Shown one piece after another: positions 11,019 through 19,749 of a DNA stretch of 22,421 nucleotides (position 1 is the first letter of the stretch; the number at the start of each line of letters is the position of its first letter). The notes under the pieces are model-generated. The model was not told the DNA's origin. It saw nothing but the letters and a program-made list of their open reading frames with translations, and made no database searches. The position numbers and the translations under genes were made by a program. Origin of the DNA: Saccoglossus kowalevskii (Eukaryota > Hemichordata > Enteropneusta > Harrimaniidae); NCBI RefSeq assembly GCF_000003605.2, contig NW_003156739.1, forward strand, positions 321,111 to 343,531. Reading direction: 5' to 3'.

Positions 11019-11937
11019 CCCTCCCGCTTTAAATTTTGTTTGCTCGATTTCAAAAGAGTGGGCATTCATAATTCGATGTCACTTTTTGGTGTGTAACTGT
11101 GCCTTTTACACTCCCGGTTTACACTCCGAGCAATGTGCACTATTTAGAAGTCAACCAGCTCTAGTCGGGCACAATCGCCCATGGAATCAAGAGACCTTAA
11201 CCCAGTTATCCCCAATAAAGTAGCCAGTGAACTGCATTGCAAAAGTCATATACAGTTCACGTGACATTTTAGTCGCTTTTTTGACTGAGTAATAAATTAC
11301 GACTAGGAATTAATTTCCAAAGTGGAATCACTGTGCAATAAATAGGTTTACGTAGTACGACCCCCATCGACACGGGTAATACAGAGTTGATAAGACGGCA
11401 GAACGGCTCCAAACACTGCTAATCACACCGAACGCTGCCTCGAGGGAATTCGTAAGGGTTCAGCCTGGCATGAATAAGCAGGCGAAACGAAAGGAACAAA
11501 ATCGTGACAAGAGAGTTATCCAGTCATTCTCGTAATTACAAGACAAAGTGAGGCAAGAGTTTGTTAAACTCCTAGCCAAAATCTACACCAAATTATATTT
11601 GTTGAAATGAATAACGTAGTAGTAGGGTATACAATGATATCGATATCAACAAAGAATGGTATCAAATTCAACTAATGGTAGCTACGTTTTTTGCGGTCTT
11701 AGTAACGATAGCGATAACCGAGCTGCCATTTAGTGTCGGAGTACGTCTCGGGGGAGGGGGGGTCGAGGTACGTGCTAGTAAAACGAACGAGCGATACAAA
11801 TTATAGGATATGTTTAAATAGGTGACCTAAATTAAAATTTCTGTTGCCATTAGGAACCGGGCAGCCGCATTGGACTGTAGTTCGACATGATAACACTAGC
11901 ACCTTTGCGTTTGACTATCGTAGGCTTGGGAAGGGTG

Positions 11938-11945
11938 TATAAAAT
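11938..11945 (+). promoter_or_regulatory. possible TATA box with upstream inverted CCAAT
   Basis: GGTGTATAAAATGG contains a strong TATA consensus, and an inverted CCAAT (CATTGG) lies about 70 bases upstream near 11869-11874. A start site would fall near 11968. No coding exon was recognised downstream, so this may be chance or the promoter of a non-coding transcript. Confidence 0.25.
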
Positions 11946-12771
11946 GGAAACAATACGCAATGTGTCATTGTATTCGGATTATTACGATAAGCGATATACG
12001 ATTAACACACACAAAACTTTGACTTAAGATTTAAGTGCATATCATCGCGATATGCTTCGTGTCAGAGCGAAATAGTAATTTGTCTTGTAGTAAAATATTG
12101 ATATATATTGAAGCCGGTGCCGCATCTAATTTTAGATTGCAGAAGATGATCCCTAGCCACTGTATAGCTCATGCGCATTACAGACTACTCGAAAGAAAAT
12201 TGCTAAAATCATAGAAATGTAAAATAAGCTTCGCTGCAATCATAAAAAAAAAAAAAACGTCATGCCCACCGGGTAAAACTATCTTCTATATTAAAAATAA
12301 ACTTCCAACAACTCATGTCGACGTGATTTTCTAAAAATATCCGTAAACTTTCTAAATAAACATGTAGGTTGCAATTAATATAATCGCAATATTTTTTTAG
12401 ATAATATTTTTAAAGCTCCGGGCTGCAAATCGATTAAAGATGGTGATACGATAGCCCGATAATATGTGTTTCGGAAAAAAATATTTTGATGGGTTTTTAA
12501 ATATGTTTGGATTGATATTTCCGTAAACGAGTTAAAACACGCAGGTGCCACAAAGACAACAACTGTCCGTATAATAAGAAAAATATACATAAAACACGCT
12601 GCGGCAAGTGTTTTTTTTTCTCTAAAAGTGGAACTGAGCTTTCAGGCTCATTGAGTTTTAATTCTAAAGGATGTTGTACTAAATACTACTATCGAATGTA
12701 TTCAATGCATCCTTGTAAATGTTTCTTTTAAAAAAACAACAATGAAAAATACCGCAAAACACTATGTTTTC

Positions 12772-12811
12772 TACCCTAATGCAAACTGTGTTACCCTAAT
12801 GCAAATTGTTG
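12772..12811 (+). repeat. 20-bp tandem duplication with octamer motif
   Basis: Two adjacent 20-base units share TACCCTAATGCAAA. The second contains ATGCAAAT (12799-12806), the perfect POU/Oct octamer; the first has ATGCAAAC. A duplicated octamer could be a regulatory site; no gene is visible nearby. Confidence 0.6.
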
Positions 12812-13802
12812 GTTATTCATTAACTCCACACTCGTGAGTTCAACTATACAGCAATTCTGCGTCTGTAACACTGAGACCTGGTGTAAGTTGTCACACTATT
12901 AAAATATACATAATATACATTAAACAGTGGTGCAATAATCGTATGCATAAATGCGTGATTGGTTTCCATGGAAATGAGAAAATCTGGTTTTGCAATATTG
13001 TGAATTTATTAAAATGGATGGTTTCCCTATATTATTTTAGTATAGTTAACATTTGTAACGAGCTCAACATGAATACATGTTATTTGTGAAAACGTTTGTT
13101 AAAATCATTTTAACTGAAACATCGTTGGACGCAGCTATTGTGAAAAGCTAAGAGCCCAACTCATTTAAAATGTACCAACTTTTTAAAATACCTGCTTACC
13201 TGCCTAAGCATTTCTAATCCTAGCTGTACCATTGTCTTCATTCCGTGGTAATCTACTGTGTTTCAGTGTACCCATTTTTAGTATAGCCTAAATGTCAGTT
13301 CTACTTCGAACTTCCATAGCAGAGGTGAAGACGGGCACTTTCGTAAGTTTTAGTGTGTTGTTGAGGGGTGGGTTATTTTAAGCAGTGAAGTCGTGAAAAA
13401 GGCGTAGTCCTGGCTTCTGAGTGGCCAGTGTCAACATATCGTGGAAATAAGACAGTGATTTGTTGATGGGGGAATTATGTTGACCCCGCTGAGCGCCCCC
13501 GATAGGCAACTTGGTGCCGTGACAGACAGTTCGAATCACACACGTGGTGCTTTTTTCATATATAGCATTACATTTCCCGTGAATTATTTTTTATGTAATT
13601 ACAATGCTATGCAGTCAATTGAGATTCCCTTTACTCATCTATTCATATCTGTTTTCTTTCCTACAAAAATCCAACTTGTTCTCAAACACCCACAATGCTT
13701 TAGAACATCATTTTCGGAACAATCCGTAAAGATCACATAATAATATTATTATCTTATAGTAATGTTACTAACATTTATCGAGACTGGGGTTAGCAAAGAG
13801 TG

Positions 13803-13810
13803 TATAAAAA
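13803..13810 (+). promoter_or_regulatory. possible TATA box
   Basis: TATAAAAA preceded by GAGTG. The surroundings are AT-rich with no accompanying CCAAT, initiator or exon, so chance is likely. Confidence 0.12.
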
Positions 13811-14637
13811 TGTATTTTGAGACAATTAGCAAAATTATATGCAGTATTTCTGTTTATAGATTGTTTTCAATAAAACACAATGATAGAATACTATTGCATT
13901 GAATTCATAATTCTATAGTGGAATTCTCAGACGTCATTCACGAATGTTTTTGTATCAAGTTTGTATAAACACAAAAAAAACACTCGCGACGCCGTCTTGA
14001 AACAAACAACTTATCGCTGTCTTTTTTTATTCAAGTTGATATGAATGACAAATAGTAAATGAGATTTTTTCTTTTACATTCTAGTGTATGATATTGATGC
14101 AAACACAGGCGTGCCAGACAAGCAAGTAGTAAGCTTAGCTGAATATTCAATCCCACTGTAAATTTAAAAAAAACTCTCTGCTGAAAAAATTGTGTGTAAT
14201 CAAATGTTAAAAGGTGTTCTGAAAGCCATCGACGGCTGCCGTCGCTCGTTTGAAAAAAAGTTTAGTAACCCACACATTTAAAAAAACAAACAATAAACTA
14301 AGATTGATTGAAAAATAGTTATTGCAATTTTCATCTCGTTCGGCACCTGCTTCGTCGCATGGGACTATAGCGTCGAACAGTTGTATGACTTTGATGCTTA
14401 CGAGACAGCCAAGGCCGCATAACGACACCCACACATGAATGCATCTCACAACTTGGAAGTATCCCTTCGAGACTCGCGATCGTCTACCGTCGTTTGTAAA
14501 TTGTAGTTCCGTATTAGCTGAGTTGAGGGCGCTGGCAAAAAAAATCCCTAAAATCTTACGAAGTGCAATTGAAGGAGGAATCCTTGATGCTGTAAATTGT
14601 AATTACTACTTAAACCAGATTCAAGAACTGAAAATTG

Positions 14638-14651
14638 GTTTCCATGGAAAC
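14638..14651. promoter_or_regulatory. RFX-like perfect 14-bp palindrome
   Basis: GTTTCCATGGAAAC is exactly self-complementary and fits the RFX half-site pair. A close relative, GTTTCCATGGAAAT, is at 12962-12975, and GTTTCCATAACAAC lies at 15405-15418. Confidence 0.4.
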
Positions 14652-14856
14652 AACATTTTTGTGATATTATCTTTTAGTTTAAAATGTGACTTATACGTCA
14701 CGTGAGAATCTGTAACTTTTAATACTGATTCTCGTATGTTGATGAATACATCGGATCATGATTTATCATGGACTAAAAACGTTGTTCTTGTGGCATAGAT
14801 AAGGATTCTCTCGATGAAAAAATATATTGTCCAATACGCATTTTCGCGATTTGATT

Positions 14857-14984
14857 TGATTGTACAATCACTCACTACACATGCGTATGAGTGTGTTTTT
14901 GCTTCATCTAACTAATACATTAGGAATATACGACAAAAACAAACAAACACGTGTTCACGTCATTATCACCCAAAGTGATAATGA
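14857..14984. repeat. palindrome and 10-bp stem hairpin
   Basis: TGATTGTACAATCA at 14857-14870 is a perfect 14-base palindrome. About 90 bases on, TCATTATCAC (14960-14969) pairs perfectly with GTGATAATGA (14975-14984) around a 5-base loop. A weakly similar segment follows near 15000-15050 (both contain ACAATCACT then CACAT), hinting at a degenerate duplication about 140 bp apart. Function unknown. Confidence 0.5.
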
Positions 14985-16342
14985 ACATAGAGTATACATT
15001 GACAATCACTGCACATATGTATCAGTTTCTTTTTTTCATCGAACGCATGCAAGAACAATAATAATAAAAAAATATACATGCCGGCGTCCATGACGCCTTA
15101 ACCCCGAAGTGATCAGCGTTTTCCATTTCTAGCGTTGTTCAAGATTTACGGAAGTGTATACATGGCAAATGTATTTCAAATCTGAATAATTAATTTTGAA
15201 TTAAAGTTAAAAGTACGCAGAACGCGTCTGAACTTGAGTTTGCAATGACCAGCTAATAATGTTGAGTCTTACTAGCAATAAAATCAACTTTTGTCATGGT
15301 AACGAAGATTGAGGCAATCTGTCTTGAGCCGGTGTGTATTGACAAAGCCTGATACTGTCTGTTTATACAACTGATAGTTATCTCATTTCGTCGAATCATC
15401 ACTTGTTTCCATAACAACCTCTTGACCCTAATCGAACTGAAATACTGGTGACGGTGGTTTGTATCTTATTTGAGACAGACAGGACAGAAACACAATATCG
15501 CGATCGTATGTCGGATTCGCGAAAGATTATTGCAAAGCACTATCACAAAATTCCCGCCGATGATCATTGCACACACGAAATATACACACATGTCATCCGC
15601 GTAATTTGAAAACTGTAATTTTTACATGAAATCCAGGGACTTTCGTGTCAATTCGATAAGCTTTCTGGCCGTTGGGGACAATCGTTTTCGATAATTCGAA
15701 CGATCGACCTCGGCCGCTAGTGTACGTATGTGTCATCGCTACAGATTCAAGTTGGACTTGCTGTACATTTTTTTATAATGGCTTGTACATTTTAAATTCT
15801 CGGCCGAAAAATAAGCAACCCATTTTTAGAAGACAGGACTGGAAAATAGATGCCTACTTACAGACAGAGCAAGACGCATGCTAGTGTATGCCTTTTCTAT
15901 GGAAGAAACCCACCCCGTCTTACACGTCTTACACGTATGTTTACTTGAAGAATAAAAAGAACTCTCCGTCATAATCACAGAGAGCGCTGATAGAACACTA
16001 GACCTTATATATTATGGGGTTTCACTAGGTTCAGCGATTTATTTCACGAGATGCACAACACAAATATTTAGTTTGTGCGTACGTGTGAAATAGACTTGTA
16101 GATTGTGATTTCAAGTTATTTGCCTAAGAACCAGACACAGAGCATAGCGTATGAAACCCTCTGATTCGAACTACAAGGAAACCAGAAATTACTGGCAAAA
16201 CGTAATTATGCTAGCAATCATAAACACTATTAAAAACAACGAAGAAGGTGAAAGGAAAGCCGCAACGTAATATCGGACACGACGGATTCACGCACGCGCG
16301 ACAGTGGTTGAAGCTGAAGATACAAAACCTTCCCTATTATTC

Positions 16343-16356
16343 GCGCCCTCTAGCGG
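16343..16356. promoter_or_regulatory. CTCF-like core motif
   Basis: GCGCCCTCTAGCGG fits the core GCGCC(A/C)(C/T)CT(A/G)G(C/T)GG, the reverse orientation of the CTCF motif. CTCF is an insulator and loop-anchoring zinc-finger protein of bilaterians. Only the core can be judged by eye; the flanks were not scored. Confidence 0.45.
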
Positions 16357-16963
16357 CAAGCGCTTCTATAATGAGATGCATTTACAGCGTCGATGTTGTT
16401 TTGGACCGTGGTTGATCGTTAATTAAAATACTTTGTTTTGAAGATTTGTTATATTCTAAACAAAGTACTACTACACAACAAAACAAATTTGTCTATTTGA
16501 TTGACGTCACAGATGAATTTTGTCGCTAGAGAGCGTGACTTATTGGAACGATCCGGGCAATACTTGAAAACAACTTACTAGTAACTCAAAACATCGGCCC
16601 AGTTGTAGGTAAATTTTAGCCTGAAAATGACCAAAGAACGCTATTCTTGGAAGTGAGGATCGCGCAATTTCCGTTCACACTGGCCACAAAAGACCTTACT
16701 TCTTTAGTTTTTCCAACTCATATCTAGACATTTTTAGGGAATTTTCAGGAAAAAGTCTCTCATTTGGGCGACTCATGATCAGCACGTATAATTACGCATC
16801 CCATGAAAAAATGCAGATTCAGTCAATGTACTTTTCCACGTAATCTCTTACCGCCTTAATCTCCATATTGACTACGATCATGACGCAACATAGTCACGCA
16901 GTGCTTATCTGGGTAGAATATTCAACAAATAAAACTACAACACCCGGAGAGATTTCTATAAAT
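16357..16963. other. gene-free stretch
   Basis: Contains a perfect CRE (TGACGTCA, 16502-16509) and otherwise no recognisable exon, repeat or RNA gene. Confidence 0.5.
16502..16509. promoter_or_regulatory. perfect CRE palindrome TGACGTCA
   Basis: The fourth exact CRE in the window, about 150 bp from the CTCF-like core and about 460 bp from the heat shock element. No gene start is evident. Confidence 0.35.
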
Positions 16964-16994
16964 CCCGAAGAAATTTCTAGAATTTTCTTCAGGG
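16964..16994. promoter_or_regulatory. heat shock element in a near-perfect palindrome
   Basis: Four alternating pentamers, GAAnnTTCnnGAAnnTTC, fall exactly in phase at 16970-16972, 16975-16977, 16980-16982 and 16985-16987, the textbook binding site of the HSF trimer. The element sits in a larger foldback: GAAGAAAT and TTTTCTTC flank the centre TTCTAGAA with a single mismatched pair, and CCC/GGG close the ends with one extra base. A TATAAAT-like string lies just to the left (about 16957-16963). No heat-shock protein gene is recognisable within reach. Confidence 0.6.
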
Positions 16995-17316
16995 GTTACT
17001 GGTCGAGATAATTCTCTCGCGACGAAAGTTAGGTTGTAACAGATCCTCAATCTTAAAAGAGGTTTTTCTAGTGGTAATAATCGGGATACGAAACCGTTTC
17101 ATTATTTAGAGCGAGGGCGTAGTCAGTCAACCGACTAAGCTAAGAAGCTGTGTTGCGAGGAAATAGAAGAAATGAAATCATACATGCTCGTAGCAGGTTT
17201 GCAGTGCCATATACACCCGGGTCGTTTTATTTTGCGCATCACTCTACTGTCCACAATATGTACATTTTAAACGACAATGATATTTGTCCGGATTTTCTAG
17301 AAATATAGTGTTATTG
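16995..17316. other. gene-free stretch
   Basis: Unremarkable AT-rich sequence between the heat shock element and the satellite; a short CGAGA/TCTCG foldback lies near 17004-17019. Nothing else seen. Confidence 0.5.
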
Positions 17317-17410
17317 TCTAGGTGTTCTCTTGTTATTATTGTTTCAATTTGTTCATAGTAGTACTTCCCCAAACATTCAGTTTCACTCAATGCAATTATG
17401 TAGGTGTTTT
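17317..17410 (+). repeat. diverged outlying satellite monomer
   Basis: It shares the monomer's order of blocks with the array downstream: TCTAGGTGTTCTC, a T-rich centre, TAGTACTTCCCC, then CAGTTTCACTCAATG. It ends with TAGGTGTTTT, the beginning of a next unit, and is then broken off by unrelated sequence. Confidence 0.7.
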
Positions 17411-17587
17411 ACCACGGATAAGGGTGAGAAAAAACGACCATCAACAATAAAAACAAACACCAACTCGTGACCGAAAATAACACTACGACTGACGAAACGA
17501 AAGCCAACAAGTTATGCAATTGCCAGAAAAAATGTCCACTAGGCGGGAAGTGCACTTTTGTTTTGGAATAATCGACGTTCATATCTA

Positions 17588-17646
<59 letters not shown>
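17411..17646. mobile_element. insertion-like segment with (TA)29 end
   Basis: About 180 bases of unrelated, strongly A-rich and T-poor sequence followed by TA repeats interrupt the satellite at a unit start. The ten bases TAGGTGTTTT occur both just before (17401-17410) and just after (17647-17656), as a target-site duplication would. No transposase, RNA polymerase III box or terminal inverted repeat was seen. It could be a retroposed non-autonomous element with a simple-repeat tail. Because TAGGTGTTTT is also the natural start of each unit, unequal exchange could give the same picture. Confidence 0.35.

Positions 17647-17648
<2 letters not shown>
17591..17648. repeat. (TA)29 microsatellite
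   Basis: Uninterrupted TA for 58 bases. It ends in the same GTATAT/AGG-type junction that separates satellite units, so it may have expanded from the TATATA at such a junction. Likely length-polymorphic. Confidence 0.98.
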
Positions 17649-17650
<2 letters not shown>

Positions 17651-18095
17651 TGTTTTCTGGACATCGCAATAATATTTTATGATAATACTCCCTAGGCAAT
17701 CAGTTTCAGTCAATGTATATTTCTAGGGTTTTTTAGACATTATTCTAATCTTTTATAATAGTACCCCCTAGGCAATCAGTTTCAGTCAATGTATATAGGT
17801 ATTCTCTGGACATCGCAGTAATATTTTATGATATTACTCCCTAGGCAATCAGTTTCAATCAATGTATATTTCTAGGGTTCTTTAGACATTATTCTAATCT
17901 TTTATAATAGTACCCCCTAGGCAATCAGTTTCAGTCAATGTATATAGGTGTTCTCTGGACATTTCTTCAATCTTTTATGATAGTATCCCCTAGGCAATCA
18001 GTTTCAGTCAATGTATATTTCTAGGTGTTCTCTGGACATTGCTCTAATCTTTTATGTTAGTACCCCCTAGGCAATCATTTTCAGTCATAGTATAT
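17648..18095 (+). repeat. satellite: three 149-bp dimers of ~74-bp monomers
   Basis: Six monomers begin at 17648, 17725, 17797, 17874, 17946 and 18023. Each runs AGG(T/G)(G/A)TT, then (A/G)GACAT, a TTTTAT block, TAGTACCCCCTAGGCAATCA and CAGTCAATGTATAT. Odd units are followed by an extra TTCT and even ones are not, so the true period is the dimer: 17648, 17797 and 17946 are exactly 149 apart. The CCTAGGCAATCA block is the best conserved part. Very similar dimers indicate recent homogenisation. Stops in all frames make coding unlikely. Confidence 0.92.
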
Positions 18096-19270
18096 TTCTA
18101 TATTTTTAGTGACTATGACATGATTGTGAATCCCCGATTTTCTTGGAAAAGCCATGGTACATGTGGATTGTCTATATTGATTTCTGTATTGTGGTGATTC
18201 AAGTCTATGTAAAATAGGTTGCTGCTGTCTGCAGCAACGTGTCCTGTAAAGCACAAAATAAAGTCAATATTATTGCATTTGAAGGGACTTGAATACTTGA
18301 AGTTTGAACTTTTGAATCTTTAATGAACTCCTAATACGTGCTTAGAATGTATAGTGTATTGTTCATAATATCGCAGTTGGTAAAACTTTGCATAACAGTT
18401 TTCTCGTTTGTCGACATTGGTGTACGAACTATCTCACATGTTATTTGCTTGACAGATGATTTGTGTATTGGTTCTAACGTGTAGCATATTTTTCTCATTA
18501 ATACTACACATAGCCTACATCCGTCTTGTTTATAGCATTGCTATCACTCTGATATTGTGTACTTTAACCTAGTATTACTATTAAAGTATTTGCATTGTTG
18601 TCATCAATTTTCTTTTATGCATCTCTATAATGCGTGAATTGCAGTCTAATAATATTAGTATTGTGTTCATTTCACAGATGTGAAACAGCTAGTATTACTT
18701 GTACACATATTAATTTGCAATCAATGCACATTCCTATTATGATATTTGTCTAACCAGTGCTTGTAATTGCGGCATATTGACAATTCTATTTTCTATAGTA
18801 TTTCTAGATACATTAATTGTATATATTTTCAGAACAATGCAATGTTTGTTGTTATATTGCAGGTATTGCTGCTGTTAGTATTTACAGGAATTAAATGGTT
18901 CTCATTTTCTCCCTTGGCTGTATGGTAGTTATAGTGTTGCACATGTATTGTATGGGCTGTAATATTATATGTTAAGCTCTATTACCGAGTATTAGTATTA
19001 GTGACATAGCTACTATTTTTTGCGATCATCTCTTGGATCAGGTTGTCTATCAACAACTAAAGTTATGCAAACACAATACACTCATAGGGCCAGTTTAAAT
19101 GTAAACAATTTATTAACTTAAACCTGCTGAGGTTCCCGTGATAACCGCCAGTCATTCCTACTGTCACCAGTTCAATACAACAAAATAACTACAGGGCTGC
19201 TGACAACATTACATTTAACCTCTGTAATCCATCCGAATATGCCAGCTTCTTCTGTGAATAGTTCCCAAGA
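18096..19270. other. gene-free AT-rich stretch
   Basis: Starts as a decayed continuation of the satellite's last unit. It holds a perfect 8-bp hairpin at 18218-18238 with an AATAAA about 20 bases on, and many TA-rich strings. A 3' splice-like string (TTGTTGTTATATTGCAG, near 18846-18862) has no coding frame after it. Nothing else supported. Confidence 0.5.
18218..18238 (+). repeat. 8-bp stem hairpin followed by AATAAA
   Basis: GTTGCTGC and GCAGCAAC pair perfectly around TGTCT. An AATAAA poly-A signal follows at about 18258. It does not match the histone 3' stem-loop. This could mark a transcript 3' end but is unproven. Confidence 0.3.
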
Positions 19271-19585
19271 ATGACTGTAGTAAGTGTAAATTTACCACCA
19301 AATACAGAAATTGTTGTGGTTGATGTTTGTTGTGGTATGATTGACACTGGGACTCACGATATGGTGTTTGAGGATTGGATCATAATTTTGACGTATAGTC
19401 CCAGCATTTGGTTTACTTTATTGTTTACTTGTTTATTTCTCAGAGTGAGAGTGACAGCAATCCACTATGCAAACGCCAGTGATGGAAGATATACTTTAAT
19501 AGTTTATATAATGCAGGAAAAAAAAACAATGCTAATGCTGATGTTTTGTGAAGAATGCCAAGAGAACATTTTGAAGAGACCCTGA
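19271..19585 (+). CDS. unrecognised 104-codon ATG frame
   Basis: Opens with a true ATG (MTVVSVNLPPNTEIVVVDVC) and runs to TGA. It has one hydrophobic stretch near residues 45-60 and a C-terminal EECQENIL segment. No family is recognised. It lies about 165 bp upstream of the LINE remnant on the same strand and could be part of the same decayed element. A frame of this length is also roughly what chance would give once or twice in a window of this composition. Unsupported by splice or promoter signals. Confidence 0.15.
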   Translation: MTVVSVNLPPNTEIVVVDVCCGMIDTGTHDMVFEDWIIILTYSPSIWFTLLFTCLFLRVRVTAIHYANASDGRYTLIVYIMQEKKTMLMLMFCEECQENILKRP

Positions 19586-19749
19586 GAGTGGTCAGCACAG
19601 TAATTAAAACAAAATGGATAATTATCCAAATTACCTGAGCCAATATAAATCTAAGGAATTGTAGTCAGTCTTTTCCGAGCATGTCCACTGATCAACTGAA
19701 CTCAACATATAAGCAAGAAAACCGAAGACTCAATAGGCATGAGAGATAA

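Larger units (their letters stand above)
11019..16342. other. gene-free stretch with scattered motifs
   Basis: No supported exon on either strand. The frames at 13477-13740, 14439-14705 and 15672-15884 reach 70-88 codons but show no family signature. Separately listed are TATA-like elements, an octamer duplication, RFX-like palindromes and hairpins near 14857-14984. A poly-A run (14 A, 12244-12257) and a 14-base palindrome TGATATCGATATCA (11635-11648) also occur. Confidence 0.5.

Noticed and set aside
10725-11096. Frame of 123 codons across the gap
   Set aside because: Most of it is N; only the first 45 codons carry information.
13415-13540. Second tRNA-like element with B box AGTTCGAATCA
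   Set aside because: The nearest A-box-like string (TGGCTTCTGAGTGG) is about 110 bases away, too far, and no stems pair.
17409-17699. Minus-strand frame rich in alternating Tyr-Ile
   Set aside because: It is the translation of the TA microsatellite, not a protein.
17648-18095. CRISPR array
   Set aside because: The monomers repeat over their full length with no unique spacers; this is a eukaryotic satellite.
18218-18238. Histone mRNA 3' stem-loop
   Set aside because: The stem and loop sequence differ from the conserved histone element, and no histone gene lies upstream.
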